Origin: Prostheceraeus crozeri
Taxonomy: Eukaryota; Platyhelminthes; Polycladida; Euryleptidae
Direction: 5' to 3'
Length of the DNA stretch: 64,000 nucleotides
NCBI GenBank assembly: GCA_907163375.1
Contig: CAJQUW010016879.1
Location: 248,001-312,000, forward strand
The translations under genes were made by a program, and so were the position numbers. Shown here piece after piece: positions 23,936 to 32,340 of this stretch. The notes beneath the pieces were generated by a model. It did not search any database. It was not told where the DNA came from and worked only from the letters and a program-made list of their open reading frames with translations. Positions within the stretch are counted from its first letter, which is position 1; each line of letters opens with the position of its first letter.

Positions 23936-24253
23936 ATGCTGCAATGTAATGATAGTAAAAATAGGAGGATGAAATTGGTGCGATCTGGTGTGAAAAAGAA
24001 AAAAGTGACATTTGCAACTGATTTGTCAAGTAGCTCTACCAATAAAAGTGACTTCAGAAAGAAATTGGAAGAAGAGACGTTTAAATTATTATGTGAACGG
24101 AACTGCGTTGAGTGTTTTAAAAGGGAACGGTCCCTTCTCTTTTTACCATGTTGTCATTCTGTTATGTGTTCTAGGTGCTATGTACCTTTGGAAACTATGT
24201 TGTGCCCCATCTGTGATGAAGAAATAATTTCAACAGTCAATGTATATAAATGA
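23936..24253 (+). CDS. IAP-type RING finger protein
   Basis: A 105-residue protein whose C-terminal half is a complete C3HC4 RING. The pairs are Cys57/Cys60 (CVEC), Cys72-x-His74 (CCH), Cys78/Cys81 (CSRC) and Cys90/Cys93 (CPIC). The spacing and the words 'LLFLPCCH' and 'CPICDEEI' resemble the C-terminal RING of inhibitor-of-apoptosis E3 ligases, which pass ubiquitin to target proteins. The N-terminal 50 residues are basic and Ser-rich, and no BIR domain is present. This is an accessory gene, plausibly captured from a host and able to interfere with host ubiquitin or death signalling; that role is inferred. Confidence 0.75.
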   Translation: MLQCNDSKNRRMKLVRSGVKKKKVTFATDLSSSSTNKSDFRKKLEEETFKLLCERNCVECFKRERSLLFLPCCHSVMCSRCYVPLETMLCPICDEEIISTVNVYK

Positions 24254-24297
24254 TTTTGATGCAATCCTTGTCGATTTTAGAACAGTCATCTATGACC

Positions 24298-24886
24298 ATG
24301 ACACCACTGTATCACCGTCTCATTGAAAAGAGAAAGCATTATTATACAAGGCAGTGGATTCTTGTGTTGGAAAAACTATTATCATCCAGTGATTGTAGAG
24401 AGATGATACATCGTTTGAGTAATGCTATCATCATTCATGCAAACTGTGAAGATGTTGACTATATGCTATCTTATAATTATAAACGAAAGCAGTTTACGAA
24501 TACACTGTCATCACTGTTACGTCATAGTCTTCTTTCATTACTTTGCTTGGAGTTATGTATTCTACACGTTGCTTATGGGAAGCCTTTTCCACTTAAGCAC
24601 AATTGATGCAAAGGCATTAAACTTTACAAGCATCGTCATACAAACAGATTGTTCATGTCTGTCTCGCAACATATCAGCAAACGACACAGCTGAACTGTTT
24701 CCATTGAACCATAGGACCTCACTGAATGATACATTACAGCTACCCACACATGTATCTGCTTCTGACTATCCTACTGGTACTGTGGCTGTTCTCAGTGTAT
24801 TGCTTTTTACTAGTGCTGTACTCAATGTCTTCCTCTATTTCACTGCGTTTACGACGGTGATGTTTCGACGCTGCTGTCGTGTTTAA
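24298..24886 (+). CDS. Probable membrane protein region of the Polinton
   Basis: Overlapping open frames fill this stretch. The one ending at 24886 closes with a strong hydrophobic segment (VAVLSVLLFTSAVLNVFLYF) followed by a short basic tail, MFRRCCRV. Upstream it has several N-x-S/T sites, which would suit a type I membrane protein. The family is not recognised. A stop overlaps the TAAGCAAA motif that precedes the pX-like gene. The start and number of separate products here are uncertain. Confidence 0.4.
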
Positions 24887-24891
24887 GCAAA
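24884..24891 (+). promoter_or_regulatory. TAAGCAAA motif upstream of pX-like gene
   Basis: TAAGCAAAG lies 26 bases before the pX-like start codon at 24918. The same word on the matching strand precedes four other genes of this element, at 27895, 30553 (minus), 30572 and 31155. The position suits a short-leader promoter element. Confidence 0.55.
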
Positions 24892-24917
24892 GAACACTCT
24901 AACATTCACCTGTAAAA

Positions 24918-25319
24918 ATGGCTAGACGTCGTTCATCTCACCGTTCGCGCAGACAAAAGTGTCAATCAAATGCAAACAAAAAATTCTGTCTCACGCTTCG
25001 TCGCTTATTAAAATTAAAACCATCTCATCGATGTGAGGCAATGAAGCTGGCAAACAATGCCTTCATTCGTAAAATGTGTGCGGAAATACGAAAAGTGCGT
25101 TATATGACATTAAATAGCAAAAAGGTCAATGCAATTGCCAGGCATGGTAAAGTTCTTCGCACCTTGAGCAATCCAAAAACATCAATTCCTACAAAGCGCA
25201 AACTATTATCACAACGCGTTGGCTTCTTACCACTTTTAGCGCCTATCATCATGGCAGCTGCCGGTCCTGCTTTGAGAGGATTAGCTGGTGCTCTCGCGAA
25301 TAAAGCCATTAATGGATAG
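24918..25319 (+). CDS. pX-like basic virion protein
   Basis: A 133-residue basic protein starting MARRRSSHRSRRQK and ending in a hydrophobic, Ala/Gly-rich tail, GFLPLLAPIIMAAAGPALRG. A basic body with a 'GFLP-L-PI' tail is the layout of pX-like minor core proteins of Polintons and adintoviruses. In adenoviruses the related protein condenses DNA in the particle. It heads a compact block with the ATPase and the protein at 25975. The reading frame looks whole. Confidence 0.65.
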   Translation: MARRRSSHRSRRQKCQSNANKKFCLTLRRLLKLKPSHRCEAMKLANNAFIRKMCAEIRKVRYMTLNSKKVNAIARHGKVLRTLSNPKTSIPTKRKLLSQRVGFLPLLAPIIMAAAGPALRGLAGALANKAING

Positions 25320-25358
25320 ATACTAAGTTAAATGGTATGACTTTTCATCAAAATCAAC

Positions 25359-25978
25359 ATGGATTTCCGTTTACACTGTAATCGCACTATGTGTATCGTA
25401 GGACCCTCTCATAGTGGGAAGACACATTTAAGGATTAATTGTTGGAGCGTCGTAATGAGATTTTTGACTGCATACCGAATCGCGTTGTTTGGTGCTATGA
25501 AATTTATCAACATAACTTACATCGTGAATTGGTTGGTAAGGGTTACTTGGTTCAACCGGGGATTATCAGCACTGCTGATATTCAACCCTATGATATTATC
25601 ATTCTTAATGACTTACTGAATGAGAGTAAGAACTCACAAGAAGTAACTGCTATGTTTACCAAGGCTGCTCATCACAAACCATGTTTTATCATTTTTATTA
25701 TGCAAAATCTTTTTACAAGTGGAAAGGAAGCACGGACTCGAAGTCTAAACACGCATTACTACATCATCTTTAAAAATCTTCGTGATAAAAGTCAAGTTGA
25801 ATTCCTATCTCGACAAGTTCTTCCTCGCAAGTCAAAAGCCTCAATTGAAATATTTGAGGCTGCTACGGAAAAGCCCTATAATTATTTATTTTTGGACTTT
25901 ACCCAGGAGTGTCCTGAGGATTATCGCTTACGCAGTCATCTCTTTGAGAAACCCATGATCATATATAAATTGTTATGA
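25359..25978 (+). pseudogene. Packaging ATPase (FtsK/HerA, A32-like)
   Basis: The Walker A motif GPSHSGKT lies near the start and a Walker B-like strand YDIIILNDLL further on. A later 'HKPCFIIFIMQNLF' and 'ARTRSLNTHYYIIFKNLRD' match the sensor region of the A32-like genome-packaging ATPases of Polintons, adintoviruses and large DNA viruses. In such elements the enzyme pumps DNA into the capsid. It sits between the pX-like gene and the conserved protein at 25975, whose start overlaps this gene's end by four bases. This copy is treated as a fossil and is not whole. Confidence 0.85.
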
Positions 25979-26619
25979 GTGGTTTTCAACGCATGATTGC
26001 TATTCCACAAGAAGAATATATACATCTGACTACAATGCAGAGTGTTCATCAACCTTGGGCAAGTCAAATGTCACCACTTAATCAACAATATGAACAAGAA
26101 GCTGCACAAAGTAGGAATCCATATGATCGTTTGATAAAGCAGAGTTCTACTTTAGAAGAAATGAAACAATTGAAAGAAAGAATTCGCAATGATCTTTCGC
26201 TTGGTTCAGCCAAACCCTATCGCAATCGCGCACTGAGCTTATATCGAAGTCTTGAACCCAACTTGAAAATCACACAACGAGGTGAAGTGGTAGGTGATGA
26301 TGGTGCAGTCATTAGGGACTCAAGAGTGGAAGATTTAATTAATCATGCTGTTCGTGATCGTCGTCGTCACTTTACACCTACAGGATGGGAGTTCTTTTTA
26401 AAAAGTATGAAGAAATTCAATGTTCCAAAGGCAATTCTTGGACGTGATACCTTACAGGAAATGGAAAATGATTCTACACCTAGGAAGAGAAAGTTGCAAA
26501 GTGTAGAGAGACCTAAAAAGAGAATCAAGCAAACTTTGAAAACACCCGAGAAGTTACCGAAGCGTATACCAAAACCTTCAACACGTTATCCATCATTTGA
26601 TTTTATCACAGACTTCTAA
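25975..26619 (+). CDS. Conserved Polinton virion-type protein
   Basis: A 214-residue protein with a central helical part (STLEEMKQLKERIRNDLSLG) and a GEVVGDDG-x-VIRDSRVEDLINH stretch. A conserved 'RRRHFTPTGWEFFLKSM' follows, then a Lys/Arg/Pro-rich tail. Proteins with this 'TP.GWE.FL' block recur next to the ATPase in Polintons and are generally taken as structural, but their job is unknown. The start ATG overlaps the end of the ATPase gene, suggesting one transcript. The frame looks whole. Confidence 0.6.
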   Translation: MSGFQRMIAIPQEEYIHLTTMQSVHQPWASQMSPLNQQYEQEAAQSRNPYDRLIKQSSTLEEMKQLKERIRNDLSLGSAKPYRNRALSLYRSLEPNLKITQRGEVVGDDGAVIRDSRVEDLINHAVRDRRRHFTPTGWEFFLKSMKKFNVPKAILGRDTLQEMENDSTPRKRKLQSVERPKKRIKQTLKTPEKLPKRIPKPSTRYPSFDFITDF

Positions 26620-26820
26620 TATGAAGAAGCTATGTTGCATCCCATGTTCAGGTTGCCAAACATTCGTGTGTCATTGAACTGCTGAAGTACATGTTGTAAA
26701 AGTGATTCATACAATACGGCTCAAAAAGGTAGCAAAAGCAGGTCTCAAGCACAAACGCAAACCCTAGCGGAGAAAAAGACTGATGCTTTGAGGCAAATAA
26801 ACGATCCCTCTTAATAGACG

Positions 26821-27855
26821 ATGGATGAACATCTGAAATCAATTTACTATAACCCAAAGCATTATGCAAGTTATGCTTCAGTGAAAAAGTTGTAACAAGC
26901 AAGTGGTTATTCACAGAAACAAGTGAGGAGATGGTTAAAAGCTCAACCTGCATATACATTGCACACACAAGCTCGAAAACATTATCCTACCCGTTCTTAT
27001 ATCGTTCATGATATTGATGAACAATGGCAAGCAGATTTGGCTGATGTTTCTTTATTAGCTGACAGTTATGAGAAAGGCTATCGCTTTCTCCTAACTGTCA
27101 TTGACTTATTTTCCCGTTATGCTTGGGTTCAACCACTCAAGACAAAGCGTGGTGAAGAAGTGGCCGAGGCTTTCCAAAATATTTTCAGTGAAGGACGCAT
27201 TCCCACACGTATTCAGACTGATCAAGGGAAAGAGTTTGAAAACAGACATGTGCGTGCTTTATTTCGCGAACACAACATTGAGCTGTTAAGTGTGAAAAGT
27301 GCATACAAGGCTGCAGTGGTCGAACGCTTTCATCGTACACTGAAACTCGTCTATGTCACTATTTCACTGCAAAAGTACCACAAAAATGGACAGATGTATT
27401 ACAAGATACTGTACACGCTTACAATCATTCTGTTCATCGTATGATTGGTCACAAACCTGTCGACATAACTCCAGACATGGTGGATAGAGTCCGTGAAGTC
27501 AATGCTAAACGCAAGCAACCATCACAAGGTAAACGTGACATTCAGGTTGGTGACAAAGTTCGCATTTCCAAGGTGAAAAGCGTGTTTGCGAAAAGATATC
27601 TTTGGACGGAAGAATTGGACGGAAGAAATATTTACTGTCTCTGAGATTAACAAGAAATTCAAGCCCACTACTTACAAGCTTTGTGATTATCATGGTGAAG
27701 AGATTGAAGGGAGTTTTTATCGTCATGAGATAACGCCCATCACCAAAGAAGATGATGACTACATGGTTGAAAAGATGCTTCGTCACCAAATGCGACAAGG
27801 GGAAAAGTGGAGTCTGGTGAAATGGGCTGGCTATCCAAATTCAATGAACAGTTGA
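26821..27855 (+). pseudogene. Retroviral-type integrase with chromodomain
   Basis: The catalytic core shows the DDE triad in context: first Asp in QADLADVS, second in TDQGKEF, Glu in VVERFHRT. An N-terminal helix-turn-helix-like part lies near 26910 (YSQKQVRRWLKA). After the core comes the DVTPDMV-type linker, and the end is a chromodomain-like YMVEKMLRHQ...WSLVKWAGYP. Polinton integrases join the element to host DNA with a 6-bp duplication, and the chromodomain may steer insertion to marked chromatin. This copy is treated as a fossil and is not whole. No TAAGCAAA motif precedes it. Confidence 0.88.
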
Positions 27856-27894
27856 ATTCGTCATTCTGACCTTTATCGTGTTAGTCAACGTTCC

Positions 27895-27902
27895 TAAGCA
27901 AA
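27895..27902 (+). promoter_or_regulatory. TAAGCAAA motif upstream of capsid gene block
   Basis: TAAGCAAAG lies 36 bases before the start at 27939, the first gene of the tightly packed block of basic protein, capsid and protease. Confidence 0.55.
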
Positions 27903-27938
27903 GTAATGAATTGTGTAAATATAAATTAATAAATACCT

Positions 27939-28328
27939 ATGGATCAAACTGCTACGTTTTATTCTGCTCCCTCCTATGTTAGTCATGGAGCTGGCTTTTC
28001 CGTTTATGCTGGATCGAGACGTCAGAAAGGGGGTAGTCTATTGGGTGCTGTCAAAGGTATGATGCTCCCCACTATCGCAAATGTGGAAAAATCAGCTTTA
28101 AAGGAAGCTGTAGGCTTAGCAGCAGATGTAGCAAGTGATACACTTTCAGGAAGATTGCCGATTCGTGAATCGCTAAAGCCTCATGGAATACATCGTTTGA
28201 AGAATGTCGGTGAGGCTGGTATCAGGTCTGTCATCAGTCATATCAATCCACTCTCTACTTCAGGCAAACGTAAGCGAAGAGCATCTCGTATGCCTCCTAG
28301 CAAACGCAGACGACGTGGACTGTTTTAA
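27939..28328 (+). CDS. Small basic virion-type protein
   Basis: A 129-residue protein with a Gly-rich start (SYVSHGAGFSVYAG), the segment GGSLLGAVKGMMLPTIANV, an amphipathic middle and a strongly basic tail (GKRKRRASRMPPSKRRRRGLF). Proteins of this shape just before the capsid gene are common in Polintons and probably bind DNA or the inner capsid face, like adenovirus core proteins. The stop is followed within three bases by the capsid start, so they are probably co-expressed. The frame looks whole. Exact homology is not certain. Confidence 0.6.
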   Translation: MDQTATFYSAPSYVSHGAGFSVYAGSRRQKGGSLLGAVKGMMLPTIANVEKSALKEAVGLAADVASDTLSGRLPIRESLKPHGIHRLKNVGEAGIRSVISHINPLSTSGKRKRRASRMPPSKRRRRGLF

Positions 28329-28330
28329 AT

Positions 28331-29611
28331 ATGGAATGTAAAACCCCATCCCTTTGCTTATTTGATAGAACACCTATACAGACGGATATCATAAGAAATT
28401 ATGTATCCATTCGTTATCCACAGACAAGTATCGATTCTGGTAGTGTCATTGATTTTTTAATACCAGGAAATGATGCTGAGTACATCGATGTAAATGACAT
28501 CAATCTACATGTTAAGTTTAAGATAGTAAATAAGGACAGTACAAACCTTGACGACAAGGACAAAGTAGCCGTGAATAACTTGGCAATAGCAACGCTCTTC
28601 AAGGATGTATCATTGACCATTGGTGAAACTTGGGTTGAAGGTGGTCAACACAGTTATCCCTATCTCGGTTATTTTTCAACAGTCATGCAGTTCCAGCCAC
28701 AAGCACAAAAGAGTCACATGGCTGTTATGGGTTGGTGTAAAGATGAAGCTGGTAAATTTGATAGTGACAGAAACAAGGGATTTGTCACTCGTGAAAAGTG
28801 GATTGCAGAAAGTAGGGTGTGTGAATTATATGGTCCCCTATACTTGGACTTTTTCCGTCAATCACGTTTCTTAATGTCAAAAGTAGACATGCGAGTTCAT
28901 CTCTTGCCGAACGATCCTAAATTTGTATTGAATTCTTATGGAGCAAAGACTGAATTTAAGATTGTGTTTGAAAGTGTTAGACTTTATGTGCGACGAACGA
29001 CAGTGAATCCTTCGGTGATTAATGGTCACGAGATGGGTTTGAAGAAGTATGATGCTTTTTATGATGTAAATCATGCTGAGATCCATAGTTTCACCATTCC
29101 TCGTGCGCAAAAGAGCTTTGTTAAAGATAGTTTGTTTTCTATACAATCACCAAAAATGATCATCGTGGGATTGATTGAAAATGATGCATACAATGGTAAT
29201 ATATCAAAGAATCCCCTCAACTTTGAACACTTTGGTTTAAATCATATCGGATTGTATCGCGATACTGATTGCATTCCTGGTACTCCTTTTTGCCCAGACT
29301 TTGCCAATGGACATTATTCTCGCTCATATCAAAATACTATGGAGACCTTTAAATACTGGAATACTGATGACACCAATGGTTTGACCTATGATGAATTTGC
29401 TAAAGGTTATACACTTTATGCATTTGATTTGACGGCAAACAATGAAGCAGGTGGTTCTTATCGTCCGGGCACAGCCACGAAGGGTCTTAAACTAGAATTC
29501 TTCTTTGAAAAAGGTTTGACGAAAACAGTCAATGTACTCATCTGTGATGTGTTCGATTCCACCACTCGAATTAACAGACTACGTGACGTTTCCGCTTCTT
29601 ATACAAGTTAA
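28331..29611 (+). CDS. Major capsid protein (double jelly-roll, F54H12.2-like)
   Basis: A 426-residue protein with the hallmarks of the Polinton double-jelly-roll capsid, annotated in animals as F54H12.2-like. These include an N-terminal 'LFDRTPIQTDI', 'YIDVNDINLHVKFKI', 'LFKDVSLTIGETWV', 'SYPYLGYFSTVMQF', 'VDMRVHLLPNDPKF', 'FESVRLYVRRTTVNPSVI', 'NPLNFEHFGLNHIGLYRD' and 'GYTLYAFDLT'. The two beta-barrel halves form the hexameric building block of the particle. Length is near the family norm and the frame looks whole. It is packed between the basic protein (2-base gap) and the protease (1-base overlap). Confidence 0.92.
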   Translation: MECKTPSLCLFDRTPIQTDIIRNYVSIRYPQTSIDSGSVIDFLIPGNDAEYIDVNDINLHVKFKIVNKDSTNLDDKDKVAVNNLAIATLFKDVSLTIGETWVEGGQHSYPYLGYFSTVMQFQPQAQKSHMAVMGWCKDEAGKFDSDRNKGFVTREKWIAESRVCELYGPLYLDFFRQSRFLMSKVDMRVHLLPNDPKFVLNSYGAKTEFKIVFESVRLYVRRTTVNPSVINGHEMGLKKYDAFYDVNHAEIHSFTIPRAQKSFVKDSLFSIQSPKMIIVGLIENDAYNGNISKNPLNFEHFGLNHIGLYRDTDCIPGTPFCPDFANGHYSRSYQNTMETFKYWNTDDTNGLTYDEFAKGYTLYAFDLTANNEAGGSYRPGTATKGLKLEFFFEKGLTKTVNVLICDVFDSTTRINRLRDVSASYTS

Positions 29612-30077
29612 TGAGTTGGTTATCTGATGCAGAGCTAGAGAGAGTCGTTCAAGAACATGGCATGGTGATGAACGCACTGTTGCAGCATTTCGAGGTGTGT
29701 TTTTCATTAATAATATGCCCACAGTTTTACCAAAACCACCCTCATTCATTATCATGAATACTGATACAGCGCACTTACCCGGCAAACACTGGAAAGTTTT
29801 GTTTATTGATAAAAACTATTCCGGTGAAATCGTTGATTAATTGGCCTTACCAGACTGTGATTATGTCACACGTTTCATGAACCGTCATTCACGAAAATGG
29901 ATTCGCAATGCTTTGGCCTATCAACATCCCTTGTCTTCAACATGTGGAGCCTATGCCCTCTACTTTGTAATGCAACGACTACATTATGACTCTTTACATG
30001 ACATTTGTAAACATTTTTCACATGATACCCTTGTCAATGAAAAGCGCATTCGCAACTTTTATAAAAGCCTTCAATAA
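29611..30077 (+). pseudogene. Adenain-type cysteine protease
   Basis: The catalytic surroundings are clear: LPGKHWK carries the His, and SSTCGAYALYFVMQ the Cys. Both are typical of the Ulp1/adenain clan that matures adenovirus and Polinton capsids. The start overlaps the last base of the capsid stop codon, pointing to one transcript. This copy is treated as a fossil and is not whole. Confidence 0.85.
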
Positions 30078-30194
30078 ATATGTACGATTAAAATTTGTTT
30101 TCTTTATTATACTTCAATGGAAAAGTAGATGATGTGATTGAATATGTTGTATTTAGTCATCAAATATGAATAGGTAGAGATAAGAAGACATTGC

Positions 30195-30527
30195 TCACTT
30201 GTCACACTCATGCTTATGAGCGTTGGTTTCTTGAAGGTAAGTCATTATGCGAGGATGTATACGTTCTCTATACTTGTTCCAACTTGAGGATGTAAAATGT
30301 ATAACACCATATTGATCATGAAGAGCAATGAAATCTCGTCGAATAATGAATAGACGCCCACCTAGAGGGATATAGTACATTGGATGATGCATGATATGTA
30401 AAGCATCGTGGAGGTTATCCATTTGAAAAGGTGATAAACTTATTTTAACGTGTCGATGAGTATCGTAAAAGGTAATGCGTCGAGCCTTCCATGTAACGTG
30501 ACACTGAGAAGAGTGCTTGGCAATCAT
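30195..30527 (-). CDS. Minus-strand Polinton protein, possibly PC4-like
   Basis: A 110-residue frame starting at the ATG at 30527, the only sizeable gene of the element on this strand. It has two similar halves: HVKISLSPFQMDNLHDAL, and RLFIIRRDFIALHDQYG followed by VIHFTSSSWNKYRERI. The pattern of beta strands then 'I.LS..Q/W..L' recalls the PC4-type single-strand DNA-binding fold, but this is a weak resemblance. A TAAGCAAA motif lies 25 bases upstream on the minus strand, facing the divergent nuclease-like gene. That arrangement supports a real gene. Confidence 0.5.
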   Translation of the reverse strand: MIAKHSSQCHVTWKARRITFYDTHRHVKISLSPFQMDNLHDALHIMHHPMYYIPLGGRLFIIRRDFIALHDQYGVIHFTSSSWNKYRERIHPRIMTYLQETNAHKHECDK

Positions 30528-30552
30528 GGTTAGTTTTAGATATAGCAAAACG

Positions 30553-30560
30553 TTTGCTTA
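30553..30560 (-). promoter_or_regulatory. TAAGCAAA motif upstream of minus-strand gene
   Basis: TAAGCAAAC on the minus strand lies 25 bases before the ATG at 30527. It is the mirror of the plus-strand motif 11 bases away, giving a compact divergent arrangement. Confidence 0.55.
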
Positions 30561-30571
30561 GTCTTCTCGTT

Positions 30572-30579
30572 TAAGCAAA
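30572..30579 (+). promoter_or_regulatory. TAAGCAAA motif upstream of nuclease-like gene
   Basis: TAAGCAAAG lies 13 bases before the start codon at 30593. Confidence 0.5.
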
Positions 30580-30592
30580 GCATTCATAAGAA

Positions 30593-31150
30593 ATGGACGA
30601 AGTCATGTTAAGATTAATCATCATATTATCATTTGCAATAGTGACATTAGCAGGACAAGGATTAGATGATGCAGTTCGTCTCATCAAATCACCTATTCAT
30701 GCAACAAGACCTATTGAAGATGGAATTCTTTCCGGCATAGCCGATCCTTGGCAAAATCATGCTTACAAACTTCAGATTTTACGTCAGCGAATGGGTCATG
30801 CGTGGGAAATGGTGTTAACAGATTATGGCTTTAAGCGATCGCCTGTAGGCGGCATCGATTTGATCAATCCTGTACGTCGCATTGCAATGGAATTAAAAAA
30901 TAGCTGCCGTGTGAGCTCATCAATAAAACGCGAAATATTTCATAGCCTTGCAGATTTTAAACGTAGAAGACCAAGATATCAAGTCATATTTGGTTGTATC
31001 AACTATCGCAATATGAAAGAAGGCGGTACAAGCATACTTAGGGGAGTGCATTATGTGAAAAGGCAATCACTTAACCAAATTCCTAGGACGGCAGAAAGTG
31101 CCTACTGTGAACAGATTGAAAGCAGCAGTTCGTTATGTCATGTGACATAA
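30593..31150 (+). CDS. PD-(D/E)XK nuclease-like protein
   Basis: A 185-residue protein with a hydrophobic N terminus (LRLIIILSFAIVTLA) and a core resembling type II restriction-like folds. Asp89 in GGIDL is followed ten residues later by Glu100-Leu-Lys102 in RIAMELKNS, the D-x(n)-ExK arrangement. Then come SSSIKREIFHSLADFK and a strand, YQVIFGCIN. The fold family cuts or trims DNA with metal ions; for this element a part in replication, resolution or host DNA damage is only a guess. The hydrophobic start could be a signal or just a buried helix. The frame looks whole. Confidence 0.6.
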   Translation: MDEVMLRLIIILSFAIVTLAGQGLDDAVRLIKSPIHATRPIEDGILSGIADPWQNHAYKLQILRQRMGHAWEMVLTDYGFKRSPVGGIDLINPVRRIAMELKNSCRVSSSIKREIFHSLADFKRRRPRYQVIFGCINYRNMKEGGTSILRGVHYVKRQSLNQIPRTAESAYCEQIESSSSLCHVT

Positions 31151-31154
31151 CGCC

Positions 31155-31162
31155 TAAGCAAA
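31155..31162 (+). promoter_or_regulatory. TAAGCAAA motif upstream of penton-like gene
   Basis: TAAGCAAAC lies 25 bases before the penton-like start codon at 31188, just after the stop of the nuclease-like gene. Confidence 0.55.
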
Positions 31163-31187
31163 CGACGCATTATGTTGATACTTTAAC

Positions 31188-32340
31188 ATGGAGTTTACAG
31201 CAGTGTTTCCCAGCAATGCTCAACCTGAGCGATATGAAAATACAGCTGCCGAGTTTGAGACTGATTTAACACAACCGATTGACTGAAATGGTGATTGGGA
31301 AGTGGCCCTGCAAGATTTGAGCTATGTGAATAATATAAGAACCATTGCAAATGAAGAGATTACATTAGGCACTGCAGCGAATCAAGACTTGTACTTTCCA
31401 AAACTAGAGCGAAATGATAAAGTACATACCTACAACTTGAATGAACATGCAGCAGAGTGGAATTCTATTCCTACAGTAAACACCCGTCGGGGAAAGCGAG
31501 CTGTTGATGAGATTGTAAATGGCCCTACTTTAATTATCACTGCAGATACAGACATACCCATTGCTAAAAATGCTTCACCCCTGAAATGGAAGCAATCTAC
31601 AAACCCATCATTCCATCATCGTTTAGAGCAAACATACTATTATATGAAAATTCAACGCCTATTGAATGTTATGAATGATTTGGCAAAGGATCTATGGTTC
31701 TGGCAGATGGATCCAAATCTACATAAAGTTACACTCTACATGAGACCGACTACTATTTCCCATGGATTTTATGTGAGTAGACCTCTGCAAAGGATATTGA
31801 ATCTTAAATCACGTTTCTTTCTACCTATCGCAAAATTTGCAGAAGTAAAAGGAGGTGGCGGCTTCCCTTTGAGAGCTCAAGTGTCCATGAAAGTATCAAA
31901 GCAGATTAAGAAATATCCAAATTGGCACAGGAAAAAAATTAATATTACCCTTCTTCCCCTTGATCGCATGCATGAGCGCTTTGTGCTTTTTAAATCTGGT
32001 ACTGTTGATGACCTGACCAAACAGGTAAATGAAATAAATGGATCATCTATGTCCATCACTCGAGTACACAATAAAGCAAGGATTGATTTCCGAAATGATT
32101 ATGAGCGTTCACACATTGGATTTGTTCACATGAATTCTAAATTTCGCGATTTGCTCTCTTTCAATACAGACGTCGTATGGTCGTACCATGAATGGGGGAA
32201 TGTGAAAATAACATCTGAACAGCAATCCGATTGCCGAATGGTCCTTTATTTCAAACGCACAGACCCCGTTTTACGTCCCAGTCTTACATGGAAGCCAAAT
32301 GAAAAGTTACCGATACCTCCAAATCATTATAGCAACCAAA
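31188..32340 (+). pseudogene. Penton-like minor capsid protein
   Basis: It starts MEFTAVFPSNAQPERYENTA and shows the 'GDWEVALQDLSYVNN' block typical of a large protein shared by Polintons, taken to be the minor capsid (penton-like) or a fibre-associated protein. Later blocks include PTTISHGFYVS and FVHMNSKFRDLLSFNTD. The last family-like part ends where the right terminal array begins, so the 3' end meets repeat sequence. Treated as a fossil and not whole. Confidence 0.65.
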
